A stretch of DNA of 13,512 nt, taken from NCBI GenBank assembly GCA_011524675.1, contig WTJX01000554.1, positions 1 to 13,512 of the forward strand, given 5' to 3'. Positions 6,417 to 13,211 of the stretch are shown in pieces. The position numbers and the translations under genes are program-made. Below the pieces are notes generated by a model. It worked only from the letters and a program-made list of their open reading frames with translations. It had not been told where the DNA came from and made no database searches. How positions within the stretch are numbered: position 1 is the first letter of the stretch; every line of letters begins with the position of its first letter. Source of the DNA: Cytophagales bacterium (GTDB lineage Bacteria > Bacteroidota > Bacteroidia > Cytophagales > JAAEPT01).

Positions 6417-7802
6417 CTAATTTTTTTGCTCAAAGGGAATGACCCAATTCCTATTCTTATACCCATCTTTCAAAGGATATAAGTTTATTTCTTTGTCAAT
6501 AAATTCTCTTCTTTTGTGTCCATTCAATGCCAATGTACTTTGAACGTAAATTTCTGGGGCATAGCCTTTTTCTTTTTTAAACTCGTCGCCGATGCTATGT
6601 ACAAACTGTAAAATCATATCGGCTTGAGTGGACATCATGCGTTGTTGGTATTTGCTTAAATAATTACATTGCTCCACATTTTTTTTTATTCCTGTTTTTG
6701 GGTCTTTTAGAGTGATATAGGTTATACCTACTTTTTCTATGAGCATTACACGCCATGAGAAACGAAAGCCTTGTTCGTGCCACAATAAATTACCAGGATA
6801 ATACAAATACCGAAAAGGGAGGTAAAGTTGTAGCAAAACATATAAGCCTAAACCAAGGCTGATAAGTTTTAGCTTAAGCGTAAGCTTTATATCTTCAGGT
6901 AGTCCAAGGCTTGAGGTTGAAACCTTAGTTACTTTTTTGAATACCTTTGAATAGTACTTTTGAATGGTTGATAATACTTTTTCATGCCACTCTGTAGCAA
7001 AAAAGATGACGGTACAGACCATCATGATGTAAGGAAACATCCCTATTTGAGGAAACAAAATAGAAGTCAATACATGAAAGACGATGACAGCAAGGTATGC
7101 TAGTTTTCTTGTTTTTTTGAGTAATAAGAAAAACCAAATGGATAAGTCATAAAGACAGCCCATCCAACTAAATAAAAAAGCGGTAGTTTTATATTGAACG
7201 ATTTTTCCCAAAAGAGGTAATTGGTATTTGCTAGGTAACCACGTACGCATAGGTTCTGCATGAAATAACCAATCGGGATTTACTTTTCCTAAACCAGCAA
7301 AGAAATAGACTATAGAAAGTTGTAGTTTGAAAATAACGATTTGCCATTGGGGAACACTTTTACGTTTAATTTTTGGGAAAAGTAGGCTATCAATAGAGAA
7401 ATGATGATGTGCATTGACGAGCATCATCCAAAAACTGAGTAAACAAACTAAATAGTAATGATTGAGATAATAGGTCTTATCAATCAACTCTGTATAGGTA
7501 AACAACAAAAAAAATAAAATGGTATTTATTCTGTAGAGCAGACCGATACAAATGCAAAAAGAGGAAATACCTAAACCTATAAATACAATGTACATCCCAT
7601 TGGCAGAGAGTGGTTTGATCCATTGCCAATCAAAAAGAGGAAAAAAGTAGGAAGGGCTTATGTAGCACATATCTATCCAACCATTCCAAGCAAAACGAAC
7701 AGTACTAAACAGTAGCAGTGCGCCAAAGAAAAGTCTGAAAACAACCAAAGGAGCTATGGGCACTTGTTTCCATAAGCAGAGATGTAGCTTTTTTGATGCC
7801 AT
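6417..7802 (-). CDS. HTTM-domain membrane protein, vitamin K-dependent carboxylase-like
   Basis: A 461-residue integral membrane protein of the HTTM/vitamin K-dependent gamma-carboxylase superfamily. About eight or nine hydrophobic segments lie between residues 18 and 330 (for example 70-90, 115-131, 156-172, 206-228, 255-270, 311-328), followed by a soluble C-terminal part. Motifs shared with gamma-glutamyl carboxylase are YLNHYYL (112-118), YFFAGLGKVNPDWL (166-179; K173 would align with the catalytic lysine of human GGCX), FHVLTSILFPQIGMFP (242-257) and LYYPGNLLWHEQGFRFSWRV (333-352). The known reaction in animals is carboxylation of glutamate coupled to vitamin K epoxidation; whether the bacterial protein does this is unproven. 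It sits between imelysin (70 bases upstream) and the TonB receptor, so a role in metal acquisition or in modifying the acidic lipoproteins is inferred from context. Confidence 0.88.
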   Translation of the reverse strand: MASKKLHLCLWKQVPIAPLVVFRLFFGALLLFSTVRFAWNGWIDMCYISPSYFFPLFDWQWIKPLSANGMYIVFIGLGISSFCICIGLLYRINTILFFLLFTYTELIDKTYYLNHYYLVCLLSFWMMLVNAHHHFSIDSLLFPKIKRKSVPQWQIVIFKLQLSIVYFFAGLGKVNPDWLFHAEPMRTWLPSKYQLPLLGKIVQYKTTAFLFSWMGCLYDLSIWFFLLLKKTRKLAYLAVIVFHVLTSILFPQIGMFPYIMMVCTVIFFATEWHEKVLSTIQKYYSKVFKKVTKVSTSSLGLPEDIKLTLKLKLISLGLGLYVLLQLYLPFRYLYYPGNLLWHEQGFRFSWRVMLIEKVGITYITLKDPKTGIKKNVEQCNYLSKYQQRMMSTQADMILQFVHSIGDEFKKEKGYAPEIYVQSTLALNGHKRREFIDKEINLYPLKDGYKNRNWVIPFEQKN

Positions 7803-7812
7803 CGTAACATAG

Positions 7813-7841
7813 AAAAAGACACCCCATGTGAGGAATGTCTT
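7813..7841 (-). terminator. Weak terminator or attenuator after imelysin
   Basis: On the minus strand AAGACA (7841-7836) pairs with TGTCTT (7821-7816), with inner CC/GG pairs (7833-7832 with 7823-7822) and a T-run at 7817-7813. It lies between the imelysin stop and the HTTM start codon, only 10 bases before the latter. Partial readthrough is likely, giving less HTTM than imelysin transcript. Confidence 0.35.
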
Positions 7842-7872
7842 ATAAATAAATTAAAATTACTACAGTGTGTTT

Positions 7873-8997
7873 TTAGTCTCCATCGCTTATACCGTCACCA
7901 TCGGTAATGTTGAGTGCATTGAAAAAGTCTGATTTCCAAATGGTAATCATTTCTTGGATAGCGGCATGCAGGGCATCATCACCGCTTATTTGTCCTCTAG
8001 TGTCAATAGTGTTTTTGATACTAGTAAACTGTGCTTTGATTTCAGTATCTATGCTTGTTTTGCCTAGTTCTTCTAGAACATCATCAAAGCCTTTTCCTTC
8101 AGTGCCATCGTCGTCATTACCTAAATAAAACTTTTCAAAAGCATCAATGGCACTTTCTAACAACTCAATAGAAAAATCTTCATTGCTATTTGCCTCTGCC
8201 TCAAAGTATGCTTCTAAGGCGTTTTCTATCGCGTCAAATTCTTCGTTTGGAGAATTTTTTCCTATAATGTTTCCTACTTTATCGTTCCTGATCGCATCTT
8301 CAAACCATGCTAGACTAGCATTGATATGGGTGGAAAGCGAACTTCCTGACTGTATGCCTGTGTTTGCTACATAGTTTTCCTTTTCTGTAGCCCAACTGGT
8401 GTTTATTTCGGTAGCTGTCGCTAGCATGTAGCCAACTAGAGTATCTAAAAAAGTAATAGCTTTATCATCGTTTTCAAACAAGGTCAAGGGTACATCATCA
8501 TTGTGTAATAGATAGTCAATGACTGGAAAACCATTTGCTTTTTTATGAGAATCTGAACCTAAAATGTCTGAAAAATCATAGTCTTCGGCTTCTATAAATT
8601 CTTTAGCATCTGTGGTATCGACTGGATAAAAATTATTTGTTTCGCTAAGTTTTAATTCAGCTATAGTTCCAAAATTATGAATAGCGATTTTTTGAAAATC
8701 AAGGTAAGCTGTCTTATAAGCTGTTTTTACAGCGTCTAAATTTACTTGAGTAGTAGTTTGACTAAATTCATCCACTGCTTCAGATAAGCTGGTAATGGAT
8801 GTTTGGTATTGTGTAATGGACGGGGTAATGACGTTTTCTGATAGGTTTTCTAATACATCATCATAAATAGCTAATGTTTCACTAGTATCACTTCCATCTG
8901 CCAAATCATCTGCGTCTTCACATGCAATGATTGATAGAAGAGCTATGCTGCTTAGGGTAAGCAAGATGCTTAGTTTTTTACTTTTTTTATATTTCAT
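7873..8997 (-). CDS. Imelysin-family lipoprotein
   Basis: A 374-residue lipoprotein of the imelysin (peptidase M75-like) family, which includes iron-uptake proteins EfeO and IrpA. The signal peptide ends in the lipobox IIAC (23-26), and the mature protein begins CEDADDLADGSD. That acidic stretch resembles Bacteroidetes lipoprotein export signals that send proteins to the cell surface. Alpha-helical imelysin-type sequence spans about 42-365. The position of the family's GxHxxE motif is occupied by GFPVIDYLL (156-164), so the His and Glu of the classical motif are replaced by Pro and Asp and peptidase activity is unlikely. The C-terminus is the acidic tail DGDGISDGD (366-374). It lies 121 bases downstream of the DUF4856 gene and 70 bases upstream of the HTTM gene. 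Likely role: binding iron or an iron complex at the envelope for the downstream receptor; this is inference. Confidence 0.88.
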   Translation of the reverse strand: MKYKKSKKLSILLTLSSIALLSIIACEDADDLADGSDTSETLAIYDDVLENLSENVITPSITQYQTSITSLSEAVDEFSQTTTQVNLDAVKTAYKTAYLDFQKIAIHNFGTIAELKLSETNNFYPVDTTDAKEFIEAEDYDFSDILGSDSHKKANGFPVIDYLLHNDDVPLTLFENDDKAITFLDTLVGYMLATATEINTSWATEKENYVANTGIQSGSSLSTHINASLAWFEDAIRNDKVGNIIGKNSPNEEFDAIENALEAYFEAEANSNEDFSIELLESAIDAFEKFYLGNDDDGTEGKGFDDVLEELGKTSIDTEIKAQFTSIKNTIDTRGQISGDDALHAAIQEMITIWKSDFFNALNITDGDGISDGD

Positions 8998-9025
8998 TAC
9001 TATTTAATTTGTATATGGTTATTAT

Positions 9026-9044
9026 CTTACAATATATATGTAAG
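9026..9044. repeat. 19-bp near-palindrome upstream of imelysin
   Basis: CTTACA (9026-9031) and TGTAAG (9039-9044) flank ATATATA. It sits 29-47 bases upstream of the imelysin start codon on the minus strand. It could be a small operator or a leader hairpin; no -33/-7 pair matching the Bacteroidetes consensus is clear around it. Confidence 0.35.
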
Positions 9045-9062
9045 TAGTTGTTCAAAAATCCA

Positions 9063-9094
9063 AAAGCAGCTATTGTATATACATTAGCTGCTTT
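9063..9094 (-). terminator. Hairpin between DUF4856 and imelysin genes
   Basis: On the minus strand AAAGCAGCTA (9094-9085) pairs perfectly with TAGCTGCTTT (9072-9063), and the loop contains TGT/ACA that can extend the stem. It begins 24 bases after the DUF4856 stop and is followed by TTTTGGATTTTTG, a broken T-rich tail. It could be a leaky terminator or a 3'-end stabilising hairpin that makes DUF4856 mRNA more abundant than the downstream genes. Confidence 0.55.
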
Positions 9095-9118
9095 CACATT
9101 TGTTATATTTTTTATGAA

Positions 9119-10306
9119 TTAAAAAGTCACAGTAGCTAAATCAGAAAAATTGTCATCCAAAAGATCAATAGCATCTTCTATATCTTCTTTAGTGATGGTC
9201 CATAAATTAGCTTCGTATGCGCCTGTCAAGTCATCCGTTGACCAGCCCAACTCTTCTAGTACTGCATATACTTCTGTTGCGGTGATATTACTTTCTACAA
9301 ACGTTAGAGAATATAAAAATCCAAAAGCTTCAGAAATATGGTGTATAGCAGCTTCTCTGCCTGCATCAGTTCCTAAGTCCAAGTCATTTATAGAAGCGTT
9401 CAAATAGCCGAAAGCAGCACCTACAAATGCTTTTTCTAAGCTTTCTTCGATGGTAGCAGCAGCAGTCTCTATGACATCGTTATCACTATTGTCCGCGCCA
9501 TCAGCTTCACCTAAAACTAATTCATACCTACCGTTTATAAAGGCATCCATAGTAGTTTGAGCTAAATCGGCACTTACATTGTTCATGTATTTGGCAATGA
9601 AACTACCTGTAGTACTAGGGTAATCTGATGCAGCACCAAGGTAACCGAAAGCTTCATCCCAGTCATGTTGTCTTTGAGTTCCTTGAGTATCGTATGTAGC
9701 ATCTGAGATGTCATTTGCCACTTGATCCGCTACTCTTGCAGAAGCGAGGTAGTCATCTACCATTTGGTCATAAAATATTGCGCCATAGAGACCTTTTTCG
9801 ATCACTTGTGCAAGTTCTACTCCTGTGGATGTTACGAATCTGCCTTTATCTGTTGTCAAAGATAATTGTCCTTCTGTACCATCAGCAGCATCTACATCAT
9901 AAGAGATACTAATTTTTTCTAATGAATCTGCCATAGCAATGAAAGCGTCTGCAACAGCATAACTTTCAGTTCCTTTGGCACCAGTTACGTTTTCATCTAT
10001 TTTCTCGTAAAGGTTTGTAGTGGCGTCAGTACCGTCACTCCCAAATTCAATTCCTTCTTTGATTGCATCATCAGTTATTGCAGTTATTGTGGTAGGCTGC
10101 ATAATATCTTTTAGCGCAGTCAACAATGATATTCTTGTTGTTTGTCCGTTATAAGCTCCTGGTGAAAAGGGTTCTACTGTTACATCATATGTTGTAGGTT
10201 TACTTGTAACACTACTACCACTACCTTCATCATCTACTTTGCAAGACGTAATAGTAATAGCCAATGTCCCTAAAGCTAATACTATGATTTTATTGCTGAT
10301 TTTCAT
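9119..10306 (-). CDS. DUF4856 family lipoprotein
   Basis: A 395-residue lipoprotein of the DUF4856 family, of unknown function, found in Bacteroidetes beside imelysin and TonB receptors. The signal peptide ends in the lipobox ITSC (19-22), and the mature N-terminus CKVDDEG has the Lys-plus-acidic pattern expected for surface-exported lipoproteins. After a Ser/Gly linker the domain begins near YDVTVEPFSPGAYNGQTTRI (40-59). Three similar helical motifs recur: HDWDEAFGYLGA (224-235), VGAAFGYLNA (304-313) and HHISEAFGFLYSL (332-344). The protein is strongly acidic. It is the first gene of the minus-strand cluster, directly behind a recognisable promoter with operator-like boxes, so it is probably the most highly expressed and tightly regulated member. 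Its likely role is as a partner of imelysin in metal capture; this rests on context only. Confidence 0.87.
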   Translation of the reverse strand: MKISNKIIVLALGTLAITITSCKVDDEGSGSSVTSKPTTYDVTVEPFSPGAYNGQTTRISLLTALKDIMQPTTITAITDDAIKEGIEFGSDGTDATTNLYEKIDENVTGAKGTESYAVADAFIAMADSLEKISISYDVDAADGTEGQLSLTTDKGRFVTSTGVELAQVIEKGLYGAIFYDQMVDDYLASARVADQVANDISDATYDTQGTQRQHDWDEAFGYLGAASDYPSTTGSFIAKYMNNVSADLAQTTMDAFINGRYELVLGEADGADNSDNDVIETAAATIEESLEKAFVGAAFGYLNASINDLDLGTDAGREAAIHHISEAFGFLYSLTFVESNITATEVYAVLEELGWSTDDLTGAYEANLWTITKEDIEDAIDLLDDNFSDLATVTF

Positions 10307-10319
10307 TTTTCAAATTTAA

Positions 10320-10401
10320 TTTAGACTTATTTCAAATAAAAGCACAAAGCTAGAATCATTTTAAATAAGAAGCAATATTTATTTAGATTAATTTTAAATA
10401 A
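10320..10401. promoter_or_regulatory. Three operator-like boxes over the DUF4856 promoter
   Basis: Three 20-bp copies align without gaps at 10320-10339, 10349-10368 and 10382-10401, with consensus KYTAGANTNATTTYAAATAA. Each contains the near-palindrome TnATTTnAAATAA or a variant; the first, TTATTTCAAATAA (10327-10339), is perfectly symmetric. Box 2 occupies the spacer between -33 and -7, box 1 covers the predicted start of transcription, and box 3 lies just upstream of -33. This placement suits a repressor. Given the gene content a Fur- or DtxR-type metal regulator is a reasonable guess, but the regulator is not identified. Confidence 0.6.
10345..10375 (-). promoter_or_regulatory. Bacteroidetes-type promoter of the DUF4856 cluster
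   Basis: On the minus strand TTG (10375-10373) is followed after exactly 20 bases by TAGCTTTG (10352-10345), matching the Bacteroidetes sigma-A pattern of a -33 TTG and a -7 TAnnTTTG. Transcription would begin near 10338, leaving a leader of about 30 bases before the start codon at 10306. Confidence 0.7.
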
Positions 10402-10674
10402 GTAGCTTTTGAAGTGAGCAAATCAACATTACATTTAGTAACTTTTTAAATCAACTCATAGATAAACCAATTCTACTTTAGGATGATAGGGGTTATCACC
10501 AAAACCTGACAGATTTTCCCCTTTTTTGAGAAAGGAACTAAGTACTTTAGCTATTTAATCAAGTTCGTCATTAACTTCGCAAAGTATAACTAATAGCACA
10601 CTACCGTACCAATAGCATACAATACCCCCTTAAACTTTGTACAAAAGAACCTAAGTGCTTGAAGTAATTTAAAT

Positions 10675-10719
10675 TAACTTTGAAAAATCATAATAAACAT
10701 TAAATTATTTATATTTTTG
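10675..10719 (+). promoter_or_regulatory. Candidate -7 elements for the propeller gene
   Basis: TAACTTTG (10675-10682) and TATTTTTG (10712-10719) both match TAnnTTTG on the plus strand, 60 and 23 bases before the start codon. Neither has a TTG at the usual 19-21 base distance, so I cannot choose between them and the call is weak. Confidence 0.35.
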
Positions 10720-10742
10720 CCTCTAAATCGATTCAAAAAATT

Positions 10743-12308
10743 ATGAAATTAAAACCACACACATTATTAATTTATATGCTAGCCCTTACCCCTTTCTTAG
10801 GTGCAAAGTCAAAGAAAGGTGAAGTATGGTCTATTAGCAGTGAGTCAGACTGGAAAGAAAACATCAGTAGCTCAGAAGGTTTGACTATAGAAAACGATAT
10901 GGTATTCCCGGCAGAAAAGAGCGCTACTTTCAAAACAAAGATGAAGACTTTTGACAAGAAAACAGCTTTAAATACACTTACGATAGACCAATCGTCTCTA
11001 TGGCAAAACTGGAATCCTATTCCAAACTTAGGACCAAAAAACTTGAATGACGCACCCATCTTACTAACAATGGGACCAGATAATTATTGGATGTTTGGAA
11101 GATATGGTAATGACAAAAAAACGAGAGAGTTTAAAGGTGAAAAAGCAACATTAGAGGGATTTGACATTCCTTTGTTAACTACACCTTATAGCAATCAGTA
11201 CAATGCACCTGGAGGATTAAAACCCAACAAAGGGGGCTACAATGCTTGGCAAAGTAAAGATATGGTCAATTGGGTACATCATGGCCCTGTGACAGAAAGC
11301 TTTTCAAAGTGGTCAACTACAGCAGAATACGTCAATGGTAAAGTATATTTATACTATGATTTTCCAAACGATCAAGATCCACATGTATACGTAGACAAAG
11401 ATTTGACAGATGGTGAACCAGGAGAAAATATGGGAATGGCATTTGCAGATCCTTCTGACGGTTCCGACTGTGGTATTATTAGAGACTTAGATGGTAAGTT
11501 TCACCTCATATTAGAAAACTGGAGTCCTATCAAAGCACAGACACATTCTTGGGATTCACCACTGGCGAGCCATGCTGTAAGTGAAAGCGGATTGAAAGAT
11601 TTTAAACTCATGAAACCAGCTGTGGACGAAAGAACAGAACCTACAGGTGAGTTTGCAGAGTATGCACATCCACACTGGCATAAGGAAGCACCAGATAGAT
11701 TTCCTGCCAAAGTATCTGATGTAGATGTACCACAGCACAATATCAAAAAAGGAGAAAAAAAGGCTTTCGCAAAATATGAAATACATACACCCGAACAGGA
11801 TGCCTATGGCGACTGGGCACCTATCTGTATAGGTGGGCAGTACTATTTGTTTGGAGATTTTGACCCTGCGCATGGTCATGGTAAAGGAGGAATGAGTGTC
11901 GCATGGTTTACATCGTCGTCTATTGATAAACAATTTACGTTTTGCGATAATATAGGTAGCGGTCATCCAGACCCAGACGTATGCTTTGCAGAGGGTAAGT
12001 TTTATTTGGCTACACAAATGAATACAGACTATATAAGTGATGGTCCATGGGTAGAAAAAGTAAGTGCTCGCGTGGGAGTAGATACCAATAAAGACGGTAA
12101 GGCAGATACATGGTCAGACTGGAAAGAGGTAAAAGAAACGTACGACTATATCAAAGGATTTTCAAAACAAATAAAGAAAATACCTGCTAGCATAGACCTT
12201 TCCGAGCTACCCAAAGGCTACGGTTTTCAGTTAGAGTTTAAAATAGAAGATACTACCGAAAACAAATCAAAGCCTATGCTAGACAAAATATCAATTAATT
12301 TTAAGTAA
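10743..12308 (+). CDS. Secreted beta-propeller protein, GH43/GH117-like glycosidase candidate
   Basis: A 521-residue exported protein with a short signal peptide (about 1-21, ending LGA). Its repeats look like blades of a five-bladed beta-propeller: DAPILLTMGPDNYWMFGRY (103-121), YNAWQSKDMVNWVHHGPV (166-183) with AEYVNGKVYLYYDF (194-207), GIIRDLDGKFHLILENW (244-260), WAPICIGGQYYLFGDFD (358-374) and DPDVCFAEGKFYLATQ (410-425). The SKDMVNW word and the carboxylate at the start of blades are typical of GH43 and GH117-like enzymes acting on plant or algal polysaccharides. A calcium-loop-like segment, DTNKDGKADTWSDW (447-460), precedes a C-terminal beta region. I cannot assign catalytic residues or substrate. 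No SusC/SusD pair or other carbohydrate gene is beside it, so it appears to stand alone. Fold assignment is moderate; enzyme activity is inferred. Confidence 0.6.
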   Translation: MKLKPHTLLIYMLALTPFLGAKSKKGEVWSISSESDWKENISSSEGLTIENDMVFPAEKSATFKTKMKTFDKKTALNTLTIDQSSLWQNWNPIPNLGPKNLNDAPILLTMGPDNYWMFGRYGNDKKTREFKGEKATLEGFDIPLLTTPYSNQYNAPGGLKPNKGGYNAWQSKDMVNWVHHGPVTESFSKWSTTAEYVNGKVYLYYDFPNDQDPHVYVDKDLTDGEPGENMGMAFADPSDGSDCGIIRDLDGKFHLILENWSPIKAQTHSWDSPLASHAVSESGLKDFKLMKPAVDERTEPTGEFAEYAHPHWHKEAPDRFPAKVSDVDVPQHNIKKGEKKAFAKYEIHTPEQDAYGDWAPICIGGQYYLFGDFDPAHGHGKGGMSVAWFTSSSIDKQFTFCDNIGSGHPDPDVCFAEGKFYLATQMNTDYISDGPWVEKVSARVGVDTNKDGKADTWSDWKEVKETYDYIKGFSKQIKKIPASIDLSELPKGYGFQLEFKIEDTTENKSKPMLDKISINFK

Positions 12309-12382
12309 AATTAAGCGATATGTTGCTATTTTAAGTCTTATTTCTTTTTTTCGTGCTTTACTTTGGTTTTTAGACAAATCTT

Positions 12383-12415
12383 AACTACAAAACTCATAGC
12401 GTTTTTTGTGTAGTT
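12383..12415. repeat. Inverted repeat upstream of the SPOR-like gene
   Basis: AACTACA (12383-12389) pairs with TGTAGTT (12409-12415), and inside it AAAC (12390-12393) pairs with GTTT (12401-12404), leaving a TTTG bulge. It lies 31-63 bases before the start codon of the next gene. It could end the propeller transcript or structure the next leader; nothing else in 12309-12445 is clear. Confidence 0.4.
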
Positions 12416-12445
12416 TCATTTGATAGAGAACATAATTTATACGAT

Positions 12446-13084
12446 ATGAAAACGACGAAATCTTTATTACTGCTAGTCTTATCTTTGTTTTTAGTTACTT
12501 CTACTGCCATTGCGGGGAAAAGTAAGGAGGAGAAAGAAACTGAAAAAGAATGGAAAAAAAAGTTAAAAAAGCTTGAGTGGGAAGATTATAAGAAATTATT
12601 AGAAGAAAAGGATCAGTTAAAAAAAGATAAAAAGGTTCTTTCCGAAAATGAGGATGCTTTAGAAGATGAAATAAGTCAATTAAAAGCTAATAATAGTCAG
12701 TTAAAGGCAACTTTAGATCAAATGGAAACTGAGCTGAACAATGCAATGAAGGCTCCAGAACCAAAAGTAAAAGAGCCTGTAGTTAAAAACGTAGCAAGTT
12801 CTTCTACAGACAATTTTAATGAAGGAGTGGCATTTAAGGTGCAAATAGGTGCTTTTAAAAATCTTAAAAGTGCAGCTAGCTATTCTAAGAATAATGACAA
12901 CTTTGGTGCTGAGGCTGACAATGATGTTACCATGTACACTATAGGTGAGTTTAGAGATTATTCTGACGCCGACGCTCTTAGAAAATACCTAGTGAAGATG
13001 GGAGTTAAAGGAGCATGGGTAGTGAGCTACAAAAATGGCAAAAGAGTACACATCAAAGAGGTAATAGACCATATCAAAAAATAG
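12446..13084 (+). CDS. Exported coiled-coil protein with SPOR-like C-terminal domain
   Basis: A 212-residue protein with a signal peptide (1-23, ending AIA) and no lipobox, so it is probably periplasmic. Residues about 26-105 are highly charged with heptad-like leucines (for example LSENEDALEDEISQLK), predicting a long coiled coil. A Pro/Lys linker (103-113) leads to a C-terminal domain (about 129-206) that starts FKVQIGAFKN (130-139) and includes MYTIGEFRDYSDADALRKYL (163-182) and VVSYKNGKRV (192-201). This is the pattern of SPOR domains, which bind denuded peptidoglycan glycan strands at division sites. Such proteins are often annotated as ezrin/radixin/moesin-like because of the coiled coil. 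A single-gene unit is likely, closed by the strong terminator just downstream. A role at the cell wall is inferred from the domain. Confidence 0.8.
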   Translation: MKTTKSLLLLVLSLFLVTSTAIAGKSKEEKETEKEWKKKLKKLEWEDYKKLLEEKDQLKKDKKVLSENEDALEDEISQLKANNSQLKATLDQMETELNNAMKAPEPKVKEPVVKNVASSSTDNFNEGVAFKVQIGAFKNLKSAASYSKNNDNFGAEADNDVTMYTIGEFRDYSDADALRKYLVKMGVKGAWVVSYKNGKRVHIKEVIDHIKK

Positions 13085-13119
13085 TATTTGTTGTAGTCAA
13101 ACATCAGTTTACAATAGTC

Positions 13120-13156
13120 AAAAGCAAGGTTAGATATTTCTAGCCTTGCTTTTTTT
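13120..13156 (+). terminator. Strong intrinsic terminator after the SPOR-like gene
   Basis: A 15-bp stem (13120-13134 with 13139-13153, one T-G wobble) closes on the 4-base loop TATT, with AGCAAGG/CCTTGCT as its core and seven Ts at 13150-13156. The A-run on the left arm means it may also serve the LysR-type gene converging from the right. Confidence 0.92.
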
Positions 13157-13211
13157 ATTTCCCAAAGCCGCGAAAATACAGCACGTCATTTACCAAATAG
13201 ATATAAGCGTA

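Larger units (their letters stand above)
10307..10742. other. 436-base divergent control region
   Basis: No gene is visible between the divergently read DUF4856 and propeller genes. The half next to DUF4856 holds its promoter and three operator-like boxes. The half next to the propeller gene holds two possible -7 elements. In the middle, TGATA (10484-10488) and TATCA (10494-10498) flank GGGGT as a small palindrome of unknown meaning. Confidence 0.7.

Noticed and set aside
10484..10498. TGATA-GGGGT-TATCA as a classical Fur box
   Set aside because: Only 5-bp arms, a GC-rich centre and no alignment to either promoter; it lacks the repeated GATAAT structure of a Fur site.
11556..12017. 153-codon minus-strand open frame inside the propeller gene
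   Set aside because: It is antisense to a well-supported gene, its translation is low-complexity and Cys/Ile-rich, and there is no promoter or leader for it.
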